Of a stretch of 64,000 nt of DNA, positions 43,599 to 55,625 are shown one piece after another. The DNA lies in contig NC_062219.1 in assembly GCF_902686445.1 (NCBI RefSeq), positions 46,155,056 to 46,219,055 of the forward strand. The letters are read 5' to 3'. The translations under genes were made by a program, and so were the position numbers. The DNA comes from Sciurus carolinensis (taxonomy: Eukaryota; Chordata; Mammalia; Rodentia; Sciuridae). Within the stretch, counting starts at the first letter, position 1; the number at the start of each line of letters is the position of its first letter. Under the pieces are notes generated by a model. The model was given only the letters and a program-made list of their open reading frames with translations, did no database searches and was not told where the DNA came from.

Positions 43599-45433
43599 CC
43601 TTGTTAGAGTTACAAGTTTATGACAATAAGTCATTTTACTTTTCTACTAACAGGAGGAGTAGGGCAGAAATTAAGACACCCTCCAGCCTTCCTATTCTCT
43701 TTCTTCCATTCAGCTTCTGACCCTTCTTGATAGATTCATTCATTCATTAAGTATGAAGGGAGTTTCAGTTGTTTATCAATCACTATACCATTATATCTGT
43801 AATATGATGATGAGGATCAGCAACTTAGACTTTGAAGAGCCTTCAGGTTCACAGAAGAGATCTAAATGTTTCTTCAATGAATATGTTAGTCACTTCAGCA
43901 CAATTTTACCAGGTCCATGTGTGTAACAATGATCACGTAAGTCTAACATGCCTGGCTCATCTTCTTCCTGCTGTGGTTCACCCTGTACTCTGTAGTAGAC
44001 ACCATGCTTCTCTGGACATGAGATTTCCCAGCATTTTAACATAAAGATAATAATACACTTCAACACAAAATGTGAAAATATTAAAGTCAATGTATATAGA
44101 AGTAAATATAAGCTATTATGGTCTTTTACCTTCCTCAATTCACAATGTTTTAGAATTGTTAATCCTCTCAAATTGAAGCTTCTTCTTAAATCTCATTTAA
44201 AATAAAAAGTAACAGTTGAACACTAATGGAAGATAATGCCTAAGAGGTTTTATTAATGCATCCAAAAATAACTTCCTATTTTAAAGTTAATGTAAAAAAA
44301 ATTCCCACATCCAAAAGGATATGCATTTTAATGTGTTGAAAAGCATTAGCTGACATTTACTTAGCCAGTGACAACTATATGGTTTCTAAATCCAGAGAGT
44401 ATAAGAAAGACTAGTAAAAAGAAGTCAAGGGCAGTATTAATATTGGTTAAAAAATGTCTCTAAACAACATGCAAATGAGGATCTTCTTCTGGATACAGTT
44501 CTTAGAATCAGTTATTTCAGGAACTACAAAACTTGGTGGAGGGAAGACTTGCTAGAGGGAACATCTATGTATGAATGCTCAGTGAAATAATCATGTTTAT
44601 ACGGAAACATAGGGGCCAAACTAACCAGAATGACTGGGACTTGCAGAGAAGATGGTACAGAAAAGAAAAGATAGAAGACTAGGGGCATATCACCTGTTAA
44701 GCCTCAGTTCCCAAAAGAAGCGGACAAGTTTGAAAAAGGTGAGAAAAGACATAGAAGAACAATTTCAAAATTCAAAAATTTAATGGAAGGGAGAGGATAT
44801 TTTTTAACTACTTAAAATATAGATCAAAGGAATCCAGAACAAGAAACTGAGCAGACTCTAAAAGCAAAACTTTAAAAGCCAATAACTCTTCTATGTTATA
44901 GGAGAATATGGTGACAAATTACAGCCTAAGGAAAAGAAGTAAACTGAACAATACCAAGTATTCTAAAATAATACCAACAACTTCTCTGGCAATCATTTTC
45001 ACGACACTGGAATCACTTGTAATAGTTAAATCAGGCTGGAAAGGAAATAACCTACATTGTATATAAGCTGTTTAAGGTTAGATTCTTATTATTACATCTA
45101 CCATCTACCCCCAAAGAGGTGAAGATATACATGTACCATTTAATTAGATATAACAGAGAGAGGGGGGTGGGAGGAGGAAAGGGTTATGGCAGAGACTCTT
45201 AAGCTGAGGCCTCTGTATACACTTCATTGTAGACATTGTGACTTACCTTCATGTGTCTAGTCCCAAGCAAACACTCTGATATATAGATATCAAATTTTCT
45301 AAATGATTGGTTAAATTAATAAAAACTTGAGCAATCTCTGCTTTGCTTTGGTGTTCTTATATAGTTATACATGGAACCTGCTCTCACACTTTCTTACATT
45401 CTATTTATTTTTTTCTGTTAAAAAATATCAAAG
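43599..45433. other. Unassigned AT-rich stretch
   Basis: No recognised gene. A G-rich tract at 45158-45183 (GGGGGGTGGGAGGAGG) resembles those in squirrel L1 3'UTRs, but the flanks do not confirm an L1. Overlapping frames of 70 and 93 codons at 43832-44171 show no domain. Confidence 0.4.
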
Positions 45434-45560
45434 AGGCTCAGGGACTTGGCTCAGTGGTAGGCCATATGCTTGGCATGCATGAGGCCCTGGGTTCAATTTC
45501 CAGTACTACAAAATTTAACAAAAAGAATGATTTTTTAAAAAAGAAAAAGAAAAAAGAATG
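45434..45560 (+). mobile_element. ID-type SINE
   Basis: 'aggctcagggacttggctca', 'cttggcatgcatgaggccct' and 'gggttcaatttccagtacta' form the core, followed by a degenerate A-rich tail. AAAAGAATGATT occurs twice near the tail end (about 45525 and 45553), so tail duplication or a TSD copy is possible. Confidence 0.85.
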
Positions 45561-47214
45561 ATTCAAAAAATTAGACCTTACGGTATTAATAAAGTTTTTT
45601 CTCCTATGTATAATTGTAAAGTTCTAATAACTAAAAAAAATTAGAATTAAAAAAATCTAGAAAAAGAAAATGCTTTTTTCTCAGATCGATCACAAAGATG
45701 AATAACCAAAGCAGGATTGTATGTCTCGGTTTGTTGGGCTAAACTAAGTATCCATTTTAATACATTGTGAAATATTTTACACATACATATACACATCCTT
45801 ATAAATTGCTATCTGAATAAGAACTCCAACCAAACATTTTTAATATTTATACTAGGATTTTAGAGGATGCATTCATCATGCATCCATCTGTAGCAGCCTC
45901 AGACCCAGCAGTTGCTAGAATAATCCTTTACTCTACCAGAACCTCCAGCAGGCCCAAGTAAACAGGTGGGAATCTGGAATTCCTGTCTCCTCAGAGCTGT
46001 GTGAATGCTTTGCTAAAATCAGTCACCTACGAGCTGAAATTACTGCAGACCTCATACCTGGCCTCAAAGTTAATATTTCACGTAGAAATAACTTACAGTT
46101 TAAGGTAAATATTTACTTAAAAATTACTACTAAGCTTTGAATGGAAGGAATAAAGAAACCAGGCTTAAAAAATAAACACTAGGAGTGAACAGGTACATTG
46201 TAAATTATACCTGACTCAAACAGATAATTTTCACTTCTCACTCCATCTTAAAAACTTAAAATCATTAAAAAATAAAATTCCACATTGATTATAACAAACC
46301 TACCATTTAGGTGTGGAACGTTGATAGGGAGGCTGAACACGTATAAAAACTCTGAATTTGCTGCATGGTGCTGTTGTGAACATAAAACTGCTCTAAAAAA
46401 TAAGTTTATTTATTAAGTAATTTCTATAGACTTGAATACTTTGCATATTAAAACAATTATTGCTACTTAAAATACATTTATTTTTCTGTAGTGAGACAGG
46501 GATGTGGATTGACTCTGCTATTAAAAGTAAGAGACTATTTCTTAAAGATACGGAGGAAGCTTCATGTGGAGAACAGATAAAATCACCAGGGATCACTCAT
46601 TTTATAAATTATAGTTGAGAGAATTCTAAGAATTTGAAAGGCCTGTCCCAAATTCATGTTTGACATTTGGTGTGATACCTATAAATACAAGGGTTGGCTG
46701 TTTTCCTCATCTACCCCCAGTCTCTCCACTCCCAAAGACCATTATATTCTTCATATGCTCTTCTCAGATTCCTGAATGTGCCTCAAGAATTTTCTCCATT
46801 TTCAGAGGTCTTTAGTCAATTTTATGGCATGTTTTATTTGTCTTTTTCGTGTTTCTTCAAAGCCCCACAAAATCATTCTTTACTTTTCCAGAATGGGTCA
46901 GAGCAGAAACCACTCTGTCTAAGGCTCCTTCTCTGGCAATGGGTCATTAGCCAAAGAAATGAGAAGTAGCTATAAAAGATGCTGACCTACTAATATTAGA
47001 ATCGCAAAACCAGAAACCCTCTCTACTCTATCTCAAGTCAATGGCCCAGTGCCAGAAATTGCAAACTGTCAAAGACACAACTCTATGAACACTCCTACTG
47101 TCCCCTGCAGTCTACTGCCTTTATCCTGCAAATAAGGGAGGCAGTCACCTCAGCAACTCTGCACCTAGAAGGTGATTCTCCAAAGGAAAGCATGGCTTGC
47201 TTCCTTGCCTCCTT
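45561..47214. other. Unassigned stretch
   Basis: 45870-46080 is less AT-rich than its surroundings and carries no known repeat. The open frames (91 codons at 46694-46969, 67 codons on minus) show no domain. Confidence 0.4.
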
Positions 47215-47430
47215 CAAGTTTTAATGTCATCATTCCCTAACCATCCTTTTAATTCACTTGTCAACACATTTATCTCTTTTCTCTCCTTTAAGTACCTCTA
47301 TTAAGTGTCCATAATACTTATCACATCACATTTAATGTGCAGGATAAACTTTGACTTAAGTGCTTTCACTCCGTCTTCTTACTGGAATGTCACTTCCAAG
47401 ACATTCTATGAGTAAAAAAGAGGAAGAAGG
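47215..47430 (+). mobile_element. L2 LINE fragment
   Basis: 'gtcatcattccctaaccatc', 'cataatacttatcacatcac' and 'cttcttactggaatgtcact' resemble the L2 3' region. It is diverged. Confidence 0.4.
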
Positions 47431-48890
47431 ATGCAAAGCCCAGAAAGTAGGAAAAGCTGATATTATGGTTTTCCTTTTTAGAGCTAGGTAATTCACACTG
47501 GCATGGGGAAGGCTGTTGAATACTGGAAGGAAAACAGAACAAAAATATTTAAAACTATTTCAGTAAAGTGTTTGTTACAGTTTTGTAAAAGAATTTTTAA
47601 TCTTTTAGCACTTACTAACTGCTGTCAGAACATACAAATTGGAAAACTGACAGAGATTGTCTCCTTGTTTCCCTTCTCATGCAACTGTCCTCCTTCACTG
47701 TTTAAGGTCACCAAGGACATTTCTTCTAAACAAAGTGTCTTCTTGGGATCCTTACACTATCTGATTTCTGTCCTGTACATCTAGAGGAGCACAAGCTTCT
47801 CCATTTGTATATATGCTACCCTTCTGTTCCCTCTGCTCTTTTCTGGACAATCTTGGTTTCCTTCAATTGTTTCTTGTCTGCCTTTTTATTTTTAACTAGA
47901 TGAACCATCAAAAGATACATCCTTTTATTCTTTCATTTTCCTGTCCTTGGAGATATTAGTCCCATATTAATTTTCACTTCTATAATGAGTTCCAGGACTA
48001 ACTCAAGCCCAAAATTATATTTCCAAAGAATAATTTAGGACTAATTGTCATCTTTTGAAAAAGAACTTGTTTTGAAAAGTACTTGTTTTAAGTACTACTG
48101 TCTTCATTATCTTCAACTGAATTTCAGCAGAAACTCTTTTGTGTCTGCTACCGGTCATTCCATTTTTCTGTCCACAACTTGAAATGTTGGAATTCTTTTT
48201 AATATCTGATCATCTTCCTCTACTTCCTCCCATCCTCATCATTCAGTGTTATTTCACCTGTTTCACATTCTCTCAATGGTTCTTTTGTTCCATATGCCCC
48301 TCTCCATCCCTTAGTCTTTCTTTCTTCCAACTGTGGACTACATGGATCAACACCACCTACCCTAGCCTCTGTATGGTAGCTCTGAAGCAGTCACTCAACT
48401 CCCTAATTTGTCCTGTATGTTCAAGTCAGATTGCAAGTCTAAACTTTACTTCTCCACTTACCTGCTTACTCCTCTCTTTTAACTATTTGATTTCTCTAGT
48501 TTTTCATATAGCCCCCATTATCCCTCCATACTTATTTTCCTGATCTTGCTAGACCCCCTCCAGAGAGGGTCTTTTGAAAAAGGCTGAGGATGAAAATCCA
48601 TAAATATATTACAGAGAAAGTCTCACTGTTGTTGATTACAGTGAGGAAGAAGAGAAAAGACTATAGGGGACAGGAGAAACAAACTTTTCTCTTAAGAAGT
48701 TTGTCTCCCAGTGTTTGTAGCACAGTCAACTCTCTATTATGCACATTTACAAAATGGAGCAGGCCAATTCATATAAGACAATAAAAAATTCAGACATATT
48801 TTGGATTTTGTGTTTGCGTATGAAGTCTTGGAATTTAAAACACTTAATTTTTAAATAACTTTGCTCCATATTAAATAGTACCAGAAAAAA
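47431..48890. other. Unassigned pyrimidine-rich stretch
   Basis: It holds frames of 93 and 134 codons (47503-47784, 48139-48543) that translate to hydrophobic, Ser/Leu/Pro-rich low-complexity sequence because the strand is C/T-rich. No domain, and no clear repeat family. Confidence 0.4.
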
Positions 48891-48894
48891 AAGA

Positions 48895-49330
48895 GGGCTG
48901 AAATTCTAAAAAGTATTGCTAAAAGCCAGAAAAATTTAAATGTCTATCAAATAGTGAATGTTGAAAAATCGTTGTTAGAAAAGGAGAAATTTCAGTGAAA
49001 AAAAAAAAAAGAATGAATTAATGATGTATGCATCAATAAGGATGAATTTCTGAGGAGAAGGACAAGAAGGAAGAAGAAAGAAGTAGCAACAGCCAGATAC
49101 AAAAGGCTATATGCCATACTGTATTTGTATGACACTCAGGAAAAGGCAAAGTCACAAATCAGATCAGTGATTGCCAAGGGCATTAACTACAACATGGACC
49201 AGAAAGCTTACTGGAATGATAACAATACACTACTTACACAACTGAGTGTATTTGCCAAAACTCATTGAAGTTACCACCTAAAAATGGTGAATTTTACTGT
49301 ATATATACTTCAACAAATGTGATTTGAGAA
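48895..49330 (+). mobile_element. L1M 3'UTR (L1MC/L1ME-like)
   Basis: 'aaatgtctatcaaatagtga' (approximate), 'actgtatttgtatgacactc', 'atcagtgattgccaagggc', 'gtgtatttgccaaaactcat' and 'tggtgaattttactgtatat' follow the old L1M 3'UTR in order. An A-run at 48998-49010 lies inside. Confidence 0.65.
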
Positions 49331-50239
49331 AAGTAAACTTACTTTAACAATTAGGAAAGAGAAAGCAAGAGTTTAGGAGAAAGGCTTTAGAAATGACTTG
49401 AAAAGTTAGTCAAGAAAGTTACATGTGATTTTATTTGAAGATTTCCTGAAACAATTAGAAAAACAAATAACATGTGAAAACAGCAAGTCCTTGTAAGCAA
49501 AACTGACACCAACGTGAGGATTCACTTGAACTGATCAGTCCCCAAACTTAATGTGTAGCTTTCTTCTGGTATATATCTATTATGAATTTTGCAACAGTCA
49601 TGTGCTTTTAGGCATATATTTAAAAAGTATGCTTGGATCAGAAAAATTGAAATTGAAGAATATTCTATTCCAAGTAACAACTGGTCCTTATTCTTCAAAT
49701 CTCACATTGTCTCCTGATTTAAAAAGACTACATTTCTGTGGTCACTAAATGCCACCCTGGATTGGGATAATTGATTAAAATGTGAATGTGAACTTTATTG
49801 TAGATAGTATTAATGTTAAATTTCTTGCATTTAGTAATTCCTTGGGGTGAATAAAATATAATTCTTACAAGGTAAATTTAAGAGTATTTAGGAATAAAGG
49901 GTCACAATATCTGCAACTTACTCATTTTGCAAGAAAAAAAGATGTATGTATGTTTGGTGAGGGACGTATAGTAAATGTGGAAAAATGCCACCAAAAGGTA
50001 AATCCAGGAGAAAGTTTTCAAAATAAGAGTTTTAAAAAAATAAAAAGGAGAGTGATTGCCAGTATTCTTATTGACACACTCTGAAGTCAGAATGACTTTT
50101 CCCCATTAAACATCACAAGCTAAAATTTAGCTTGATCTTAAAAGTATAGCTACCCACTTAAACTAAATACACTATCTAGAAATCCACACCCAAAGAAACC
50201 AGTAGTTCCCCTCACACTTACCCACTCGCCTGTCTCCAT
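49331..50239. other. Unique AT-rich stretch
   Basis: Nothing recognised. Confidence 0.45.
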
Positions 50240-50600
50240 AGTGGCCTTCATTTCTACCCCTGCTCCTGTCTACTGTTCTGTTACGGATCATGCCATCTTC
50301 CGCAACTCACTGTATTTCAGTCCTTTCTGTCCTCTAGGGCTAATTCATATGCCAAAAGGTTTAGGATCCTTTCAAACATCCCCAAGACTCAGGCCTTTCC
50401 TGAACTTCCACAGCCCTTTACTGGCATCTCCTGATTCCTCCTTTCTGTACTACAGGCATATGGATAATGCCTTAGCCTACTGACCTGTAGGCTGAAAGGG
50501 ACTGGAGATGCTGAGTCTTCCTCAAACCTACCATAGCACCCAAGAGTGTGCCCTGAAGTCACAGGTGCCCAATGAACACATGTTCAATGTTTCTAAATAA
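50240..50600 (+). mobile_element. L2 LINE 3' end
   Basis: 'ctactgacctgtaggctgaa', 'ccatagcacccaagagtgtg' and 'caggtgcccaatgaacacat' match the L2 terminal block, preceded by C/T-rich L2-like sequence. The 80-codon frame overlapping it is not a gene. Confidence 0.55.
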
Positions 50601-51537
50601 TCAATTTAGACTATATTTGGTACAATCACACAAAATTGGTCCATTTGAAAATTTTGCTGCATTTTGTTTGAAGGTGTACGCTAAAGTATAAGCTGTAGAC
50701 TGGTGTCTTTTAGAAGTTATATCATATTTGTCCCAAAGCTATCAGGTTAAATATAGACCAATTCAACAGAAAGAGTTCTCAAAGACCAAAGCTGAAACAC
50801 TTTGAACAACAGAATAAATGAAGTAGTATGGGTATATAACCAAAAAAAAATCTTTTAAAAAATATATTCACAAGTCCATACTGACACAAATATATGACTG
50901 AATCAAGGGGGAGAACAGGAGTATCTCTCATGTAGAGGAATTCCAAATAATTTTTATATATGCACCACCCTCAAGGGTAGAGCATCACTCCCTACTCAGT
51001 TGTAGACTCTGCATAGTGACTTCCTTCCAAAGAGTACAGAATAGAAATAACAGGGAATGAGTTTCAAGAAACCTAAAAAACACTACCTCAAACAGGCAAT
51101 AAGGTTATAAGAGCAGGGATGATTACACATGTTGACAGAATATCCCCTTGGTAAAATGGGACAAGAAGGGTATTTTTACTCCCCTAAACACAAACCCAGT
51201 CTAATCCTGAGGAAAACAATTACACAAATCTCATTAAGAGACTGTCTACAAAATACCTGATTAATGCTTCTCAAAAGTGTCAAGATCATCAAAAACAAGT
51301 AAGTCACAACCAAAAGGAGCCTAGGAAACTATGACAGCTAGATGTAATGTGCTATCTTACACAGGACTCTGGAATAGAAAAGGGCATCAGGGAAACCAAG
51401 AAAATATGAATAAGGTGTGGAGTTTAATAATAATGTTATTATTGGTTCATTAATTATAACATACTCAGGTAGGCTGTTAACAATAGGTTCCCTGGGTGGG
51501 AAGTATAAATTTGGTGCTATCACTGTAATTTCTGTGC
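50601..51537. other. Unique AT-rich stretch
   Basis: Nothing recognised. Confidence 0.45.
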
Positions 51538-51552
51538 ATGTGTACGTGTGCA

Positions 51553-51588
<36 letters not shown>
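51538..51588 (+). repeat. (GT)n microsatellite
   Basis: It begins with 'catgtgtacgtgtgcatgcg', then has about 15 pure GT units. It directly abuts the tail side of an ID element. Confidence 0.95.
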
Positions 51589-51596
51589 TGCCTGCC

Positions 51597-51670
51597 TGCA
51601 CTGGGAATCTAACCCAGGGCCTTGAGCATGCTAGGTAAGCATTCTAACATTGAGTAATACCCCTAACCCT
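51597..51670 (-). mobile_element. ID-type SINE whose tail became (GT)n
   Basis: 'gcactgggaatctaacccag' and 'ggccttgagcatgctaggta' form the core complement. A poly-T tail would be expected at its left side, but a (GT)n/(CCTG)n tract stands there. Confidence 0.8.
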
Positions 51671-53559
51671 ATCTTTGTAATTTTTATACAAAACTATCTA
51701 AAAATTTTTATTTAAAAATACACAAATTTTAAATATAACAACATTATACTTAAGTACAAAATTTTTCTAAGCAATAAAGATTTATGTTTATCATGAGACT
51801 CCCTGTATAAGGTAACATATTCCTGGACATAGATTAGTCCAGGGTAAGAGTTAGGATAAAGTTTCTAATTATAAGTAAACTTAGTATTTTCAAGATTTGT
51901 TCTAAGATTATCAGTTTTAGTGTACAGTTTTAAATAACTGCTTCACTATTGCATGCAATTTCCTTGCCTTATGTTCACAAGAAATCACTGAAAGCCATTG
52001 AAAAAAAAAAATGTATGACTTTCTCTACTCAGCTTCACCTAAAACAAAATACAACTGATGAGCTGAAATGATGACCTTTTCTCTTATCCTTCCCCCCCTT
52101 CCAATAAGAGATGCTGTATTTTATTATTTTGGGGAAAAAAGTCTTTTACGTTCTTAATTCTCACAACATTCCTTCCAAAATAAATTAGAAGAAATTTGAC
52201 GCTCTGAGATATTAGTTATCTTTCATTGTTAAAATTATGTTTTCCTTTGATCTCAATGAGCTTCTTTGCATAAGTTTTATATATTTTATATATAAATATG
52301 AGCTTTTTAGAATAAATTTTGTTTATATATTTTATATAAACATTATATATCATCTATTTATGTATCATAAATATATATATTTTAATATATTTATAATCAT
52401 AATGATAATTCATAATCACTTCTCTCTCAATTTGTTCCAGTTATAAACTCTAAAGTCTGAGTATAGTAAGTACCATTGAGGTTGATTCCCCAGTGAACCC
52501 CACAGACTCCCATGGGTAAACTTTTTGCAATTAATGGAAACAGGGATGGGAGTTTTCATCTCTGCAATAGAAACTGTGCTGCAGAAATACGACTCCATGG
52601 GACCAGTAGACCAATAGACCTAAATGATTTCAAAATTTGTTTCCTGTTTTTTTTTTTTTTTTTTACTCTGGCAATAAGTCTTCAATAGGTTTAAGAGCAG
52701 CTTCCTTTTCCACAACACAAAGAAGTCAGATTCAAATGAAAAGGAAAATATGAAGAAAGCTTCATGTTTGTAAGAAAATAGATGATTTTAGGAATAGTGC
52801 GTTTAAGATGATAACCTTAATATTAATATTGCCTGGGAACTCCCCATGGCTGTCATGGAGCAGACACCATGATATAGGATTTGAGGCCAGAGACATCAGC
52901 TTTTCCATTTAAATAGGCACAGATGAATAGTGAGGGTCAGCCCTTCAATATATCATGCCACCAAACCCCTTCCATGCCTGTGACTTCTACAGCATCCATC
53001 ATTTTTATTACCTTAGTTATTTATATGTATGACAAAGGAGGCAAAAGAAGGAAAAAGATGTTCCAAGAAAAATATCCAAAATTTCGCTCAGTGATTGTAT
53101 TCTGCTGAGTCTTCAAATGATTTCTGCATTGCTAAGTCAGCTTTATGGGCATAAGATGGACACAGTTGCCCAGGACCACACACTCAGAAGGGCTCTGAGC
53201 CTGACTTCGAGTTTTGTTGTCACCATCTTGAACTCTTTCAAAACAAGGGGCTCAGAAGTGTTATTTTGAATTGTTCCCAGCAAATTATGTAGCCAGTCCT
53301 GTTCACTGTCTCTTAAGATATCATTTTGACCTTCAGAAATCTCCACCTAAACTTTTCATTCCTACATTGAGCAAAGATCAATGAGCATCTACTAAATGTT
53401 AGCATATATTCATTGCACTCTATGTCTATATAAGGATGACTGAAAATGACTGGAAAAAATTTGCTCAAACCTGCAGGATTGAGTCACCTACTTTCATGAT
53501 TCCCATTCTCTAACACATAAACTCCCGGTTCCAGTTTTCCATCATCTCCTTTCCCAACA
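51671..53559. other. AT-rich stretch with low-complexity segments
   Basis: 52255-52412 is extremely AT-rich with repeated TTTATATATTTTATATA-type words. A poly-T run lies at 52647-52664 without a SINE core. Open frames of 60-69 codons show no domain. Confidence 0.45.
52255..52412. repeat. AT-rich low-complexity tract
   Basis: Almost no G or C. TATATATTTTATATA-type words recur at about 52275, 52325 and 52375. Confidence 0.85.
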
Positions 53560-53750
53560 ATAGCTATTTTACCAGTTTCCTGGTGTTAATGAATGTAATA
53601 ACTTCTTCCCCACTTGTCCAAACCAGAATCTTGCTAGTCAACCTTGACCCCCTTCTCTGCATAGAATTTCTAAGCACTACCATCTTATAGTTACATGTGT
53701 CTGCTCACATTTGTTCACTGCTCTGACCAGCAAGATATGGCAGTGTGACA
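53560..53750 (+). mobile_element. L2 LINE fragment, weak
   Basis: 'ccagaatcttgctagtcaac' with 'cttgacccccttctctgcat' resembles an L2 block. The assignment is tentative. Confidence 0.35.
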
Positions 53751-53810
53751 CTAGGTGAGGGCAGTTCTAAGTTCAGGACTACAGAGATCAGGCAAAAATT
53801 CTCTTTTCCT

Positions 53811-53912
53811 CCTTCTGTCTGTCTCTGCTTCTTTGCTTACTGCTCCCTGGGTCTTTCTCTTTCTCTCTGTCTCAGTCCTTGTCCGCCTCTGTCTCTCTGT
53901 GTCTCTCTCACT
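53811..53912 (+). repeat. (TCTG/TCTC)n pyrimidine-rich tract
   Basis: Imperfect CTCTGTCTCT-type units lie immediately left of the MLT1-like LTR remnant. Polypyrimidine tracts of this kind also occur in the middle of LTRs, so it may belong to that element. Confidence 0.75.
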
Positions 53913-53929
53913 TACCTGAAAAGAAAGGT

Positions 53930-54170
53930 CCAGATGACAGTCAGTACCAAAGTCTAGATCTGGGAGACAATCTTAGATTATGTACCATAGATAAGGCACC
54001 AAATGACTGCAGCCAGATGAGTGATCCAGGTAGGACCAACAGAAGAACTGCTCAGCTAATCTGAGCTCAAATCACTGACACAAAAATCATGTACAAATAA
54101 GAGCATTGTTGTTTTAAGCCATTATGCTTTGGGAAGGTTTGTTGAGCCACAATAGATAACTGTGTATGCA
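53930..54170 (+). mobile_element. MLT1-like LTR 3' part
   Basis: 'agtgatccaggtaggaccaa', 'cagaagaactgctcagctaa', 'gttgttttaagccattatgc' and 'tgttgagccacaatagataa' follow the 3' half of MLT1-type LTRs. Confidence 0.75.
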
Positions 54171-54599
54171 GATTTCCATGGCATACATGGAAGCATGATC
54201 TCCGTATGAAGTTATCCCAGAGACGACCCATCCTTAGTAAGCACAGTATAATCACAGAGACCTTCATGCTCCATCATAACACCACAAGTCATGAGCTCTG
54301 CTATCCTGTAGCTGTTCAATGTGATAACACTTTTTCAGGTCCAAAGACAGATCTGTGATACAATCCCTTTTTTCCCAATGCAGGACACAGGGCATGCAGG
54401 TTACTGACATCATTTGGGATGCTCTGTACTGGTTCCTGGAGAAATTCCTCCATGCATAACCAAAGTACTAGATGAAAGGTTTTACTTGTCTACCAACTCC
54501 CAAAATGGTTCTCTCATTTCAGTGTTCCATCTGCCCCAGACCAGGACAATATGAATTATCTTTGACACTTTAGTATTCATATTTTAGAATTCCTCTAAA
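54171..54599. other. Unassigned stretch
   Basis: Nothing recognised. Confidence 0.4.
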
Positions 54600-55625
54600 A
54601 TCTGATCACTATTTCAAAATATCTCTGACTTGTTCTTTCACCTCAATCCCAATACTATCCCCTTCTCCAAGTCTAGGTCCCTGGCTTAATTACAACAGCA
54701 AGCCCTTGGCTGCGGTCTTAGTTCTAGGCCCTCTTTATATGCCCTCCAAACATTTTAGATATAGCACCAGATTAATCTTAACAAACTTCCTTTTATTTCT
54801 CCTTACCAAAAATGTCTATAATTTCCTGCTTCATCAAGTTAATACATTCTATTTCATTTGCCAGGCCTTCCTTCATGATTCCTTTCCAAGTATCTAAACT
54901 TATGTCCCAATATTCTTTTGTATATACCCTCTTTACCACAACAGTTCAATTTCCTCAGTTACACAGAAAGTCTCAAATGTATCCTCCTGCCCTTATAACC
55001 ACAAACCCTCCTTCATCTGAGTTTTGCTCTCTACTAATCCATCCATCTTAAACCAACTCAAAGCGAGGCACCGTAGCACATACCCGTAAACCCCAGCAGC
55101 TCAGGAGGTTGAGGCATGAGGATCACGAGTTCATAGCCAGACTCAAGAAAAGCATGGCACTAAGCAACTCAGTGAGACCCTGTCTCTAAATAAAATACAA
55201 AGGCTGGGGATGTGGCTCAGTGGTCAAGTGCCCCCAAGTCCAATCTCCGGTACCCAAAACCAAAACCAACTCAAGTCCCACCTTCAACTTCCTGGATCCT
55301 AAATTACAGACATGATGCTAATCCTCATTCTTCCCCAGGCAGATGTTTGGCCATGAATGACCAGTTTCTGCATACGTATTCTAAAGGGATTGAACTTATC
55401 AGTTGTAGCATTCAAAGATTCAGTTATTCTTCCAAAACTTAATCCAAATCAAGCCCTTTCTTCCTGGGCTTGACCCTGGTCAAACACTTGCATTCCGACT
55501 ATTTCTTCTGTGATCATTTTCCTTTACCTTCCAATCACCTGTACACTTTTTGAGGGCAGGGACAATCCCATATTTTGCTCAGGTAGCGTTACAACATTTG
55601 GCACATAATTAGCAGTCAAACATGC
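54600..55625 (+). mobile_element. L2 LINE 3' portion split by B1-dID
   Basis: 'agcaccagattaatcttaac' and 'tttgccaggccttccttcat' lie left of the SINE. 'aactcaagtcccaccttcaa', 'ttttgagggcagggacaatc' and 'catttggcacataattagca' lie right of it. The order is that of one L2 copy. Confidence 0.6.
55063..55262 (+). mobile_element. B1-dID composite SINE with TSD
   Basis: It is complete: 'gcgaggcaccgtagcacata', 'cagcagctcaggaggttga', linker 'ctctaaataaaatacaaa', and ID part 'ggctggggatgtggctcagt'. The TSD AAACCAACTCAA occurs on both sides (about 55050-55062 and 55263-55275). A short insertion ('gaaaagcatggcac') lies in the B1 half. Confidence 0.93.

Noticed and set aside
48139..48543. 134-codon hydrophobic frame as a membrane protein
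   Set aside because: The hydrophobicity comes from a C/T-rich strand (Leu, Ser, Phe, Pro codons). No conserved pattern is visible.
52647..52664. Poly-T run as an ID SINE tail
   Set aside because: No ID core follows the run.
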